Shown here one piece after another: positions 1-8,098 of a stretch of DNA of 64,000 nt. Both the position numbers and the translations under genes were made by a program. Source of the DNA: Thermodesulfobacteriota bacterium (GTDB lineage: Bacteria; Desulfobacterota; Desulfobacteria; Desulfobacterales; Desulfosudaceae); NCBI GenBank assembly GCA_040753795.1, contig JBFMDX010000003.1, positions 1-64,000 on the forward strand, in the 5' to 3' direction. The stretch's first letter is position 1, and every line of letters begins with the position of its first letter. The notes beneath the pieces were generated by a model that was not told the DNA's origin, made no database searches, and was given only the letters and a program-made list of their open reading frames with translations.

Positions 1-102
1 ACTACGTTACGTTACCTCGGCGAAAAGACACTGGTGGAAAGGCAAGGCGGAGACCGTGAGCAAAAAACGATTTTTGCTAATAGAGGAGTGTTTTTTGTTG
101 AC

Positions 103-282
103 TCACTTTCTCATAGGCGGCTTGACCCCGGCCTTGTCAAACCGCCGGCGGTTAAAAGGGGTGTGCTCATATTGCCAGTGCAGGGCATTTTTGAGTTTTT
201 CCAGCTGCAGCGCCTTCATTTCCACGGTGTTCAGCTTCGGTTCAATATCCATGTTCCAGTAAGTTCTGTCGCTGTGTTCCAT
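103..282 (-). pseudogene. N-terminal fragment of a phenylacetate-CoA ligase-like protein
   Basis: This 59-residue frame has a good ribosome site (AGGGGAG) before its ATG. It reads like the first 55 residues of PaaK-type AMP-forming CoA ligases: a YWN start, ALQLEKLK, then YEHTPFNRRRFDKAGVKP. Family members are about 430 residues, but here the frame leaves the family right after the AGVKP motif and stops three codons later. Adenylation motifs are absent. The sequence below about position 112 is AT-rich and unlike the gene, which suggests that an insertion or rearrangement cut it. It follows the thiolase gene by 55 nt on the same strand, so it was probably the third gene of an acyl-CoA operon. 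The family match is from memory of the N-terminal pattern. Confidence 0.6.
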
Positions 283-337
283 GATTCTCCCCTATCCTTT
301 ATTGCTTGATATCAACAACCGATTTACCCGGGTCCTG

Positions 338-1561
338 TTACCGTTTGAATATGTGAAGGGCCATGGCCGCCGCGTCAACTCCCAGGATCCCGCCGCCGTT
401 ATGGGTCATACCGATTTTGGCGTCCTTGATCTGGCGCTTGCCCGCTTTTCCCTGCAGTTGATGAACGATCTCGTGCACCTGCCCCAGGCCGGTAGCGCCG
501 ATGGGGTGGCCCTTGGCGGCCAGACCACCGGAGGGGTTGGAGGCGATAGTACCGTCGATTTCCAGCCGCCCTTCATCGATCCAGCGGGGCGCTTCCTCGC
601 CGGGGCAGACACCCAGTTCGATCAGGGTGATGATCTCCGACGGCGAGGTGGCGTCGTGGACCTCGATCACGTTCAGATCCCTGGGCCCGATCCCGGCCTT
701 TTCAAAGGCTTTCGGACCCAGCCGCCGGGTCAGGGTGTCGGACAGGTCATCGCAGATCCTGCCGCTGCCCACTACCGAGGACGCGATCCAGACCGGCCGG
801 GTTGTGAATTGCGCGGCCTTCTCCTTTGAACAGACAATGGCCGCCGCGCTGCCGTCGCTGACCGGGGAACACATCATCCGCGTCAGGGGAAAGGCCACGT
901 CCCCGGAATTGAGCACCTCTTCCAGGGTGACTTCCTTCTGGTACATGGCATGGGGGTTATTGGCCCCGTTCCGGTGACTTTTCACCGCCAGCTTGGCAAA
1001 GTGCTCCTGGGTCAGGCCGTAGCGCTTCATGTACTGCCGGGTATAATAGGCGTACATGTCCATGAATATGCTTTTGCTCTTGCCGCTGTCGTCGCTTAAA
1101 ATCTTCTCGCCGGACTGCTGCCGCTTCTGGAAATCGGCCAGAAATTTTTCCACCATCTGGATATCCACGGCGGTGCCCAGGGCCATGAAGGATTTGAGTT
1201 TGTTCGTATCGTACAGTTTTTCAAACCCCACCACCAGCACGCAGTCATAAATACCGGCGCCGACGGCGGTCCAGGCCAGGTTCAGGGCCGACGACGAACT
1301 GGCGCAGGCGTTCTCCACGTTATACATGGGTATACTGTCGATCCCCATGGCGCTCAGGCAAACTTGCGCCTTGATCTGTTCCTGGCCCGTCATGACACCC
1401 GGCACCGCCGACCCGACATAGGCGGCTTCGATATCGCCGAACTGAATGCCGGCGTCGGCCACCGCCGCCCGGACCGCTTCGGCCACCAGATCCTTGATTC
1501 CCTTATCGGCGTATTTTCCGAACCGCATCATGCCGGCGCCGATTATCGCCACATCGCGCAT
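338..1561 (-). CDS. Thiolase family protein (SCP-2/acetyl-CoA acetyltransferase-like)
   Basis: A 407-residue thiolase-fold protein, the usual length for the family. The nucleophile Cys86 lies in NACASS. A conserved GHPIGATG segment carries a catalytic His near residue 352, and the C-terminal THNGGG replaces the CxG of classical degradative thiolases, as in SCP-2-type members. Thiolases cleave or form beta-ketoacyl-CoA in the cytoplasm. In this subgroup a DUF35/OB-fold partner is common, but none is seen in the window. It sits 26 nt after a 4Fe-4S protein and before a CoA-ligase fragment, which suggests acyl-CoA or aromatic-acid breakdown. The substrate cannot be read from sequence. The start has a GAAGGGAG site upstream. 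Confidence 0.9.
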   Translation of the reverse strand: MRDVAIIGAGMMRFGKYADKGIKDLVAEAVRAAVADAGIQFGDIEAAYVGSAVPGVMTGQEQIKAQVCLSAMGIDSIPMYNVENACASSSSALNLAWTAVGAGIYDCVLVVGFEKLYDTNKLKSFMALGTAVDIQMVEKFLADFQKRQQSGEKILSDDSGKSKSIFMDMYAYYTRQYMKRYGLTQEHFAKLAVKSHRNGANNPHAMYQKEVTLEEVLNSGDVAFPLTRMMCSPVSDGSAAAIVCSKEKAAQFTTRPVWIASSVVGSGRICDDLSDTLTRRLGPKAFEKAGIGPRDLNVIEVHDATSPSEIITLIELGVCPGEEAPRWIDEGRLEIDGTIASNPSGGLAAKGHPIGATGLGQVHEIVHQLQGKAGKRQIKDAKIGMTHNGGGILGVDAAAMALHIFKR

Positions 1562-1587
1562 CGCTTGCTCCCTTCTCTATTCACAGT

Positions 1588-2430
1588 TTATCTTACATTC
1601 ACTTTTTCGTCGCTTAGTCGTTTAACCGACTTGGTCCGCACATCGTAATAGACCTGCCGGGGTTCAAACCCCAGTGCCCGGGTGGGGCAATGCTCCACAC
1701 ACAGGCCGCACCCCCGGCATTTGGACTGATCCACCATGACCTTATCGTCTCCGGCATAGGAAATGGCTTCATGCAGACACCACTTGGAACACTCCCGGCA
1801 GCCGATACAGTCGCCGCGGTTGGAGGCCGAGGCCACCACAAAACTGGGGATGCCGCCCCAGCGGGCTTCCGGCGCCCGGTAGGTGGCGCAACGCCAGTCG
1901 CAGTTGCACACCCAGATGACGTTGGCGTCCCACAGCCAGCCCACGCTCTGCCAGGCCCCCCGGGAGCGCCAACCGGCTACCAGGTCCTTGGCCTCCTGTT
2001 TGTTAAGCGGCTTGACATCGGTGTTGGCCGTATCCTTCATCCAGATATCGGCGGCAATGTTCATGGCAATGCAGCGGTAGAGCGGCGCCTCCCCCTTGTG
2101 CCGGTCCATGACCTGGTGACAGAGGCAGGGCATCAGGGCCAGTTCATTGGCCATGTCGATGGTTTTGAAGGCCGACTCCCGGTCCGGCAGAAACTGCATG
2201 CCGTGGAGGGTCTTGGCAAACCAGCTGAGCAGTTCCCGGCTGACAAACGGCATCTTTTTCGCGGTGTAATCGGGCTGCTTGGCCCGGACCAGGTTCAACC
2301 CGATGCTGATCAGCGGATTCAGTTTCCGGCTGACCAGATCCCGGAACACGCCCAGAGACCGGATCCGATGCTTTTCCTTATCTAGGTACCAGAGTTTTTC
2401 AGCGTTATGCTCGCCGCAGGTCAGGCACAT
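1588..2430 (-). CDS. 4Fe-4S dicluster ferredoxin-type protein
   Basis: A 280-residue cytoplasmic protein. The C-terminal third has two ferredoxin-type cluster motifs, CIGCRECSKWC and CRGCGLCVEHC followed by P. The N-terminal part has scattered Cys (MCLTC, CLCH, CNCDWRC) that may bind another metal or cluster. The ATG at 2430 is preferred to the GTG one codon upstream because AGGAGG lies at a better distance. It is the first gene of the operon with the thiolase and the ligase fragment, so it may carry electrons for an acyl-CoA oxidation step. That role is inferred from position only. I do not recognise the N-terminal domain. Confidence 0.85.
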   Translation of the reverse strand: MCLTCGEHNAEKLWYLDKEKHRIRSLGVFRDLVSRKLNPLISIGLNLVRAKQPDYTAKKMPFVSRELLSWFAKTLHGMQFLPDRESAFKTIDMANELALMPCLCHQVMDRHKGEAPLYRCIAMNIAADIWMKDTANTDVKPLNKQEAKDLVAGWRSRGAWQSVGWLWDANVIWVCNCDWRCATYRAPEARWGGIPSFVVASASNRGDCIGCRECSKWCLHEAISYAGDDKVMVDQSKCRGCGLCVEHCPTRALGFEPRQVYYDVRTKSVKRLSDEKVNVR

Positions 2431-2457
2431 CACTCCTCCTCAAATATGGTTTTCTTC

Positions 2458-2486
2458 TTCATATGCCCAGTAGACCGTTTAGTCAA
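2458..2486 (-). promoter_or_regulatory. Sigma70-type promoter with operator-like half-palindrome, thiolase operon
   Basis: On the minus strand TTGACT (-35), a 17-nt spacer and TATGAA (-10) lie just upstream of the 4Fe-4S gene. The sequence from the -35 box, TTGACTAAACGGTCTA, matches the perfect palindrome at the nitroreductase promoter in 11 of 16 positions. This suggests that the neighbouring TetR-type protein controls both units. Confidence 0.55.
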
Positions 2487-2611
2487 GTAATAATTTAAAA
2501 AAATGATAACTTCTTAATATTTGTTTTAATATCAAATAATTATAAAATAAATGCGATGAGACTGCCTGATGGTCAGTTAGTAGATAGAATGGCCGATGGG
2601 CCGTATGCAGG

Positions 2612-3544
2612 TTATTTTTCAGGAGGAACCGGCAATCGCTCCCCGGCCCCGACCAGGCCGTATGCCAGCAGGTTGTAAATATGGATTTTCATGGCCTCCA
2701 TTGAAAGGTCGCTGTTGATTTCCCGCATGTAATAGGTGTTTTCCACTATCGCAATCATCAGACTGGCCATCATTTCCACATTTACCGGCTGAAAAATCCC
2801 CCGGGTGATGGCTTTTTTAATATCGGATTCCAGCGGCCCGCGGATGGACAGGTATGTCTTCTGCCCCAGTTCCTTCAACTTCGGATCCGTATCCGCCATG
2901 GCCTCTTTGGCCAGCTGAAGAATGATACAGAACTCCTCCAGGGCGTTTAAGGCCAGCTGGAAACGCATCTCCAGACGTTCCACCGGGTTGTATAGTTTGC
3001 GAATATCATCCCAGCCGCTGGAAAACATTTCCTCGAAGATCCGGGGAACGCATTCCAGGAAGAGTTCCTTTTTATCGGAGAAATAGAAATAAAAAGTTCC
3101 TTTCCCGATATCCAGTTCACGGGTGAGATCATTCAAACGCGTATTGTTGTATCCACACTTCCGGAACATTTCGCAGCCCACGGAAAGGATGCGTTCCCGG
3201 GTTTTCTGGCTGTTGCGGCCACGGGTTTTCTTGCGGACGGTATCGGGCCGGACTTCTCCTTCAACGGCATCAACCGTATAATAATCGGACACCTTTCTTT
3301 CGCTGGCCGGGGCAATGTCCTTGACCAGATCTTTAACGGAAAACAGCGACTCTCCCCGCTGCCTGGCTTTCTTGATCACCTGAAGCTGCCGGATATGGGA
3401 GTCGTCATAATAGGCCATGGTTTTTCCCGTCTTTAAAGGCTTGTTCAGCAATCCGGACTGTATATAAAAATGGATCCTTCTTCTGGGCACATCGGTTATC
3501 TTTTCTATTTCCGCGATACGATACAATCGCTGGTGCTTGTTCAT
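2612..3544 (-). CDS. MerR-TetR fusion transcriptional regulator
   Basis: A 310-residue protein with two DNA-binding modules. Residues 6-72 read as a MerR-type winged helix (YRIAEIEKITDVPRRRIHFY, then a wing and helix with YYDDSHIRQLQVIKKAR). Residues 115-165 are a TetR N-terminal helix-turn-helix (TRERILSVGCEMF, then DIGKGTFYFYFSDKKELF). The rest is a helical TetR-type ligand/dimer domain. Ordinary TetR proteins are about 200 residues, so this is an N-terminal fusion. A strong GAGGAGGG ribosome site precedes the ATG. It is divergent from the nitroreductase gene, with a 16-bp perfect palindrome between them, and likely represses that gene and the thiolase operon. The ligand is unknown, plausibly an acyl-CoA. 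Confidence 0.88.
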   Translation of the reverse strand: MNKHQRLYRIAEIEKITDVPRRRIHFYIQSGLLNKPLKTGKTMAYYDDSHIRQLQVIKKARQRGESLFSVKDLVKDIAPASERKVSDYYTVDAVEGEVRPDTVRKKTRGRNSQKTRERILSVGCEMFRKCGYNNTRLNDLTRELDIGKGTFYFYFSDKKELFLECVPRIFEEMFSSGWDDIRKLYNPVERLEMRFQLALNALEEFCIILQLAKEAMADTDPKLKELGQKTYLSIRGPLESDIKKAITRGIFQPVNVEMMASLMIAIVENTYYMREINSDLSMEAMKIHIYNLLAYGLVGAGERLPVPPEK

Positions 3545-3746
3545 AATCCCTCCTCATGCTGCGGTAATGGCCGGTTTTAAATAGTAACTATACATAACAT
3601 GCGCATGGACTGAAAGCAAATAGAAAATCACCTGCACGGAATTTTTTTTAGCAGAGACTAAATTACCATATTGAATAAATTGACAAATAATATTAATCAG
3701 AGCCATAATCGATAAATCAAACGGCTGTCTGGATAAAAAAAACAAC
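3545..3746. other. AT-rich divergent intergenic region
   Basis: This stretch between the regulator and the nitroreductase gene contains no convincing coding frame. It is markedly AT-rich and holds the presumed regulator promoter on the minus strand, though I could not assign clear boxes for it. Confidence 0.4.
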
Positions 3747-3762
3747 TTGACTGGCCAGTCAA
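3747..3762. promoter_or_regulatory. Perfect 16-bp palindromic operator, likely TetR-type
   Basis: TTGACTGGCCAGTCAA is an exact palindrome. Its left half supplies the -35 hexamer of the nitroreductase promoter, so a bound dimer would block RNA polymerase. Length and placement are typical of TetR-family operators, and the regulator gene is adjacent and divergent. Confidence 0.8.
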
Positions 3763-3775
3763 AAAAAAATATAAA
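3747..3775 (+). promoter_or_regulatory. Sigma70-type promoter of the ferredoxin-nitroreductase gene
   Basis: TTGACT (-35, 3747-3752), a 17-nt spacer and TATAAA (-10, 3770-3775) lie about 80 nt before the start codon. The palindromic operator overlaps the -35 box and half of the spacer. Confidence 0.75.
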
Positions 3776-3852
3776 TGCACGATAGTCATATTCAACATGT
3801 CCATCGTTTTCGGAAGATAATATTCGGCATTTTTAGTATTTAAGGAGGCCTG

Positions 3853-4890
3853 ATGCTGTTTGAAAAACACCGGCTGGTGACGTTTCCGCCGGCAACTTAC
3901 TCCCGTTTTGTTCTTGATGAGGAAAAGTGTACCGGATGCGGCCGCTGCGTTAATTCCTGCCCGATTCAATTACTGATGGTCAACGACAATAAAAAAGCGG
4001 CTCCCAATGACCGTTATGATCATTTCCGCTGCATCACCTGCCAGAACTGCATGGCCGCCTGCCCCCAGGGCGCCATTACCATTGAAGGCGATTACCGCGT
4101 CCCCAGGGGGTTCTGGAAAAACGCCCATCTTTTTACCGGCGGCAAGACCGACCCATTGCCGATTCGCGGCAGAGAAAGTTACCAGGCCTGTGAACCGGAT
4201 CTGACCGAAACGGAACGGGTGATTTACAACCGCCGCAGCATCCGGCTTTACAAAAAAAAGCCCGTTCCCCGGGAGTTGATCCACCGGGTCATCGAAGCCG
4301 GCCGTTTCGCCCCCTCGGCCGGCAACAATCAGCCCTGGAAATTTATCGTCATTCAAAATAAGGAGCTGATCGACGAGATCGACCTCAAATGCAAGAAGTT
4401 CTGCCGCCTGGTCATGCGAGGCACCATGCCCCGGCCCTGGATCGACAAACAGGTGCCGGGCGACAAAACCGCGACGCTGAAACCATGGCAGACCGTCCTC
4501 ACCCGGCTGCTGATCGCCCTGCGGGGCCCCAACGAACTCGATCCCCGGGCACGCGGCGGCATCAACGCCATTGTCAGCGACCCGGATTACCACACCTTCT
4601 TTCACGCGCCGGCGCTGATCATCCTGCTGGCGGACCGGCGAGGCATCGGCTCCATCGAGCTGGACACCGGCATCTGCGGTCAGAACATGGTGCTGGCCGC
4701 CCATTCCCTGGGCCTGGGAACCTGCTGGGTCAGCCTGATCGAAGGTCTCCAGGGTTTCCCCAGATTAAGGAAACAACTGGGCATCACCGATCCCTTTAAA
4801 ATCATCACATCCCTGGCCCTGGGGTATCCGCAGGGGAAAATCGACAACATCGTCAAAAGGGAACAGGCCCGGGTGGTATGGCATGAATAG
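3853..4890 (+). CDS. Nitroreductase family protein with N-terminal 2x[4Fe-4S] ferredoxin domain
   Basis: A 345-residue protein. Residues 20-75 carry two [4Fe-4S] motifs, CTGCGRCVNSCP and CITCQNCMAACP. From about residue 125 a nitroreductase (FMN) domain starts with YNRRSIRLYKKKPV and includes the FAPSAGNNQPWKFIV motif. The C-terminal part has the usual LGLGTCW and LALGYP segments. Such fusions pass electrons from ferredoxin to FMN and on to an unknown, possibly enone or nitro, substrate. AAGGAGG lies 5 nt before the ATG. The gene is led by an operator-controlled promoter next to the MerR-TetR regulator. A membrane-protein gene starts 3 nt after its stop, so the two are probably cotranscribed. 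Confidence 0.9.
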   Translation: MLFEKHRLVTFPPATYSRFVLDEEKCTGCGRCVNSCPIQLLMVNDNKKAAPNDRYDHFRCITCQNCMAACPQGAITIEGDYRVPRGFWKNAHLFTGGKTDPLPIRGRESYQACEPDLTETERVIYNRRSIRLYKKKPVPRELIHRVIEAGRFAPSAGNNQPWKFIVIQNKELIDEIDLKCKKFCRLVMRGTMPRPWIDKQVPGDKTATLKPWQTVLTRLLIALRGPNELDPRARGGINAIVSDPDYHTFFHAPALIILLADRRGIGSIELDTGICGQNMVLAAHSLGLGTCWVSLIEGLQGFPRLRKQLGITDPFKIITSLALGYPQGKIDNIVKREQARVVWHE

Positions 4891-4893
4891 CCT

Positions 4894-6516
4894 ATGATTC
4901 ACCGCCGTTTTTCCGACACTGCCGCCATCGGCCTGATCGTTGCCTACTTAGGGCTGCTTTGTTTTCGATATGGCAGCATCCCCGGCGGTATCAGCAACGA
5001 TGCGGCCCAGGAGGTGATGACGGGCTACAATGCCGTCTGGCGGGACGGGTTCCCGGTTATGGCCTTTGACCCGCATACCAACGGCGTCGAGACGCTGTGG
5101 GTCGGGATCGCGGGCGTTCTGGTGGCCGTTCTGGGCCATGACACCCTGGCCGCCGTCATGTCTAGCTGGCTGGCCGTCGTCCTCATGCTGGTTTTTCTTT
5201 TTCTTCTGGCCCGGCAACACCGAAAACACCTTGATCCGCTGATTGTTGTCCTGGTCGCCATGACCCTGCCCTGGCTTTTTCATTACGGCCGCGGCGCGCT
5301 GCGGGGCATATCCTCGGCAACCTTCATGGCGGCCTCCCTGGCGGGCCTGTCCTGCTTCCTGCAAAACCCGCGGGGCTGGCGCGGACCGCTGGCCCTGGGC
5401 ACACCGCTGGCCCTGGGTATCTACGCCTACACCAGTTCCCGGATCCCGCCGCTGGCCTATGCTGTTGTCGCGATCATCCATATCGCCACGGCCCCCGGGA
5501 GACGCCGGGCATGGTTCGTTCAGCACCTGCGGACGGTCATCATCGCGACGATTGTTTCCATTCCCAACATCATCTATGCCGCGGCCAACCCGCTTCTCTT
5601 CTTCTGCCGCGGCGCCTACAATACGCCTGCCTCTCCGGCCGACCGGATTCATCATGTCGCGGACAGCCTGGCGGTACCGCTCTGGTACCGGAACGACCTC
5701 TATAACACGATCATCAAATTACGCGGAGAAGGCCTGCGCTGGGCGTTTGATGCCGCCGCCGTCGTCCTGCCCAAAGCCGGCATCAGTCCCGTGCCGATCA
5801 TCATCGGACTGGCGGCGCTGGCAGGACTGATCCTGTGGCGGATTCGCCGCAGGGAATACGGTCAACTGCATCGCGTTCTTCTATTGGCCGTCTTGACCTA
5901 TCTTGCGGCGGCCCTGCTGATCGGGTTCATGGGACCCAGCCTGACCCGCCTGACGGTCATGATCCCGATTGTCGTACTGCTGGCGTCGCTGCCGCTGACC
6001 CTGCTCGCCCGCAAGTTCGGCGGCGCCGGCCGGGCGGGGGTCATCCTCCTGCTGGCGATCCTCCTGGTTCAGAATACTCATGACTATTTCCGGCTTACGC
6101 CGCAAACGCGCTGGGACTGCACCAGCCATGCGGCCATGTCCGCCGCCCGCGTGGCGGCCCGCATCGCCGGGCAGGGCAATCAGGTGCTGCTGATCGTCAG
6201 CCGGGATCTCAACGCGGCCAGATACTATTCGTTCGATCACCGCCGGCAAATCACCGTCTCCGAATTTCACCAGCGCCCCTTTGATCCCGTTGAACTCGAA
6301 CCGGCAACCGGCCAGGTCGATGCCATCGTTGTGTCCCTCGATCCGATTGGCGGCCCTTACCATCATGCCCCCCAGATGCGGGAAGCCGCCCGCTATTACT
6401 CGTGCCGCTATAAAATCGCCGAAACCGGTGAGGATCCGCCTTATGTCGTGTTTGAGACCGGCAAACCCGGGCGGCGGCCCGGGAGCTCCCCCCCGGGCAT
6501 TCCCGGCGGGCACTGA
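4894..6516 (+). CDS. Polytopic membrane protein, GT-C glycosyltransferase (family 39)-like
   Basis: A 540-residue protein with roughly ten to twelve hydrophobic segments. An early acidic loop follows TM1 (SNDAAQEVMTGYNAVWRDGFPV), resembling the first loop of GT-C enzymes such as ArnT/PMT types that use polyprenyl-phosphate sugars. The last about 120 residues are soluble and presumably periplasmic. The start is 3 nt after the nitroreductase stop, without an obvious ribosome site, so translation is probably coupled. The substrate is unknown, and the membership of GT39 is a pattern judgement. A different multi-pass enzyme is possible. Confidence 0.65.
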   Translation: MIHRRFSDTAAIGLIVAYLGLLCFRYGSIPGGISNDAAQEVMTGYNAVWRDGFPVMAFDPHTNGVETLWVGIAGVLVAVLGHDTLAAVMSSWLAVVLMLVFLFLLARQHRKHLDPLIVVLVAMTLPWLFHYGRGALRGISSATFMAASLAGLSCFLQNPRGWRGPLALGTPLALGIYAYTSSRIPPLAYAVVAIIHIATAPGRRRAWFVQHLRTVIIATIVSIPNIIYAAANPLLFFCRGAYNTPASPADRIHHVADSLAVPLWYRNDLYNTIIKLRGEGLRWAFDAAAVVLPKAGISPVPIIIGLAALAGLILWRIRRREYGQLHRVLLLAVLTYLAAALLIGFMGPSLTRLTVMIPIVVLLASLPLTLLARKFGGAGRAGVILLLAILLVQNTHDYFRLTPQTRWDCTSHAAMSAARVAARIAGQGNQVLLIVSRDLNAARYYSFDHRRQITVSEFHQRPFDPVELEPATGQVDAIVVSLDPIGGPYHHAPQMREAARYYSCRYKIAETGEDPPYVVFETGKPGRRPGSSPPGIPGGH

Positions 6517-6548
6517 TTTTTGCGGGCACGCTACCCGATAAAAATCAG
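6513..6548. terminator. Bidirectional stem-loop between convergent genes
   Basis: CTGATTTTTGCGGG and CCCGATAAAAATCAG form a near-perfect inverted repeat with a 7-nt loop. The A/T-rich arms supply a T-run on each strand. It overlaps the stop codon of the membrane-protein gene and faces the lipase gene, as expected for a shared terminator. Confidence 0.65.
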
Positions 6549-6573
6549 TTCGGCATCCTTATGCCATCCGGAA

Positions 6574-7293
6574 TCATTGGCTGAATTGCCCCTGTTTCAG
6601 GAAAACAATGGTCTGATCGATGGCCTGCCGGTTATCCATGATAAAAGGATGGGTGGCGTGGATAACGATATGGTCTTTCATCCCGTCGACTCGTGTCGCC
6701 GCCACCGACACCTTGCCGTCATCGGGACCGGGAATCATCCGGGACAGAAGCAGATTGACGGAGCGGTCCCCGGCGATCACGCCCGCCTCAAAATTCACCG
6801 GGCCAAGACTGCGGGGAAGGCTGTCGCCGCCGGTGCCGAGCTGCCCGCCGGCCGGACCGTTTAACCATTTGAAGGCGAAATTGTCTTTCAGCCGGTCGAC
6901 CGCTTCGCTGCCGCTGTTGGGCGGCGCCATCATGACCACCCGGCCGAGATCGGGAAGCGGATATCGGGACAGGTAATACCGGACCAGGATGCCGCCCATG
7001 GAATGGGTGACAAAATGGATCTTTCCGGCGCCGTTGCGGCGGCATTCCGCCACGGCCGCGGGGATCACTTTTTCCGCCAGTTCCTGGACGGTCGCCGTCC
7101 GCGAGGGATAGCCCGCGTTCATAACGCCGTAGCCCTCGGCGACAAGCCGGGAGGCAAGGTCTTGCATCGACCGCTCCGTCCGGGCCAGGCCGTGAAGAAG
7201 GATGACATATTCGGTTGGGTCCGCAACGGCACCGCGAGTCTGTGTAAAGCACACCAGACACCCCGCCACCATGATCATCAACCCCGCTTTCAT
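6574..7293 (-). CDS. Exported alpha/beta-hydrolase, triacylglycerol lipase-like
   Basis: A 239-residue protein with an N-terminal signal peptide (about residues 1-25, ending near TRGAVA). An HG oxyanion motif (ILLHGLART) is followed by the nucleophile elbow THSMGG and a late Asp/His pair consistent with a catalytic triad (HATHPFIM near the end). This pattern fits periplasmic lipase/esterase or PGAP1-like hydrolases acting on lipid esters. The ATG at 7293 is chosen because AGAGGA lies 9 nt upstream. A TTG three codons earlier would overlap that site. It is divergent from the channel-like gene. Confidence 0.82.
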   Translation of the reverse strand: MKAGLMIMVAGCLVCFTQTRGAVADPTEYVILLHGLARTERSMQDLASRLVAEGYGVMNAGYPSRTATVQELAEKVIPAAVAECRRNGAGKIHFVTHSMGGILVRYYLSRYPLPDLGRVVMMAPPNSGSEAVDRLKDNFAFKWLNGPAGGQLGTGGDSLPRSLGPVNFEAGVIAGDRSVNLLLSRMIPGPDDGKVSVAATRVDGMKDHIVIHATHPFIMDNRQAIDQTIVFLKQGQFSQ

Positions 7294-7355
7294 GAACGGC
7301 AATCCTCTTGAATAAAATTAAAGCCATCCTGTTTGATACCATGTATAATACTTGC

Positions 7356-8048
7356 ATGGACAGCAAAAATTCAGTACCTCTCTGGCATCATATCACCCGG
7401 CGGCACCCGTCCGCGTTTCTTCTTGCCGCTCAACTGGTGAGCCTGGCGCTTTATGTGATGCTGGAAAATGTGCCCGGGGGGCAGTTTATTCTCGGCATTG
7501 TCGGAATGCTGATCCTTCTGCTGGTGGTCTGGGTCGTTATTCACAGTCCGGCCATCAACTGGATCGCCTGGAGTATTGCCGGAGCGGTATTTCTTCTTTC
7601 CGCCATGGCCTGGCTGCAGGACAACCCCTCCCTGCTGATATGGGCGGCACTGCCCCAGGCCGTCCTTTATTTTTACGGGGCAGGCGGGCTGATCGTCCAT
7701 ATGATGGGAGATGAAAACGTCACCACCGATGATCTGTTTGCCGCCGGCGCGACCTTTACCCTGATCGCCTGGGGCTTTGCCTATCTTTATCTTATCTGCC
7801 AGGCGTGGAGCCCCGGGGCCTTTGCCTATGCCGCCCACTCGCGGGATCCGCTGAACTTCATCGAACTGCTGTTCTTAAGTTTCGCCAACCTGTCGGCAAC
7901 GGGCCTGAGCGATATTATCCCTGCCTCCGCCCCCTCCCGGGTACTGGTGATGCTCGAGCAGTTCGCCGGCGTCGCCTATATCGCCGTGGTCGTCTCACGG
8001 CTGATCGGGCTGACCATCACCCGCCGTCAGGACAGGGGCGCACCCTGA
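7356..8048 (+). CDS. Ion-channel-like (Ion_trans_2) membrane protein with atypical filter
   Basis: About 230 residues from the ATG at 7356, with five to six hydrophobic segments. The last part has the layout of a bacterial K+ channel pore: outer helix, LSFANLSATGLSDIIPASAP pore loop, then an inner helix (VLVMLEQFAGVAYIAVVVSRLIGL). K+ channels usually have TVGYGD where this protein has SATGLSD, so both the Tyr and one Gly are changed. It may pass other ions, or not conduct. The start is uncertain: no clear ribosome site precedes ATG 7341 or 7356, and a TTG at 7308 is also in frame. A cobalamin riboswitch for the next operon begins shortly after the stop. Confidence 0.7.
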   Translation: MDSKNSVPLWHHITRRHPSAFLLAAQLVSLALYVMLENVPGGQFILGIVGMLILLLVVWVVIHSPAINWIAWSIAGAVFLLSAMAWLQDNPSLLIWAALPQAVLYFYGAGGLIVHMMGDENVTTDDLFAAGATFTLIAWGFAYLYLICQAWSPGAFAYAAHSRDPLNFIELLFLSFANLSATGLSDIIPASAPSRVLVMLEQFAGVAYIAVVVSRLIGLTITRRQDRGAP

Positions 8049-8063
8049 TCTTAAAGTTTTGCC

Positions 8064-8093
8064 TTGACAAATCAGACCCCGCCGGCATAGAAA
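8064..8093 (+). promoter_or_regulatory. Promoter of the B12-uptake operon
   Basis: TTGACA (8064-8069), an 18-nt spacer and TAGAAA (8088-8093) lie directly before the cobalamin riboswitch. The -35 box is a consensus match and the -10 box is moderate. Confidence 0.6.
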
Positions 8094-8098
8094 ATATG

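Noticed and set aside
34-309. Plus-strand frame of 91 codons at the window start
   Set aside because: It is antisense to the CoA-ligase fragment, which has a good ribosome site and family-like sequence.
2556-2580. GACTGCCTGATGGTCAGT considered as a third TetR-type operator
   Set aside because: The half-sites are one base out of register and the match to the other two sites is poor.
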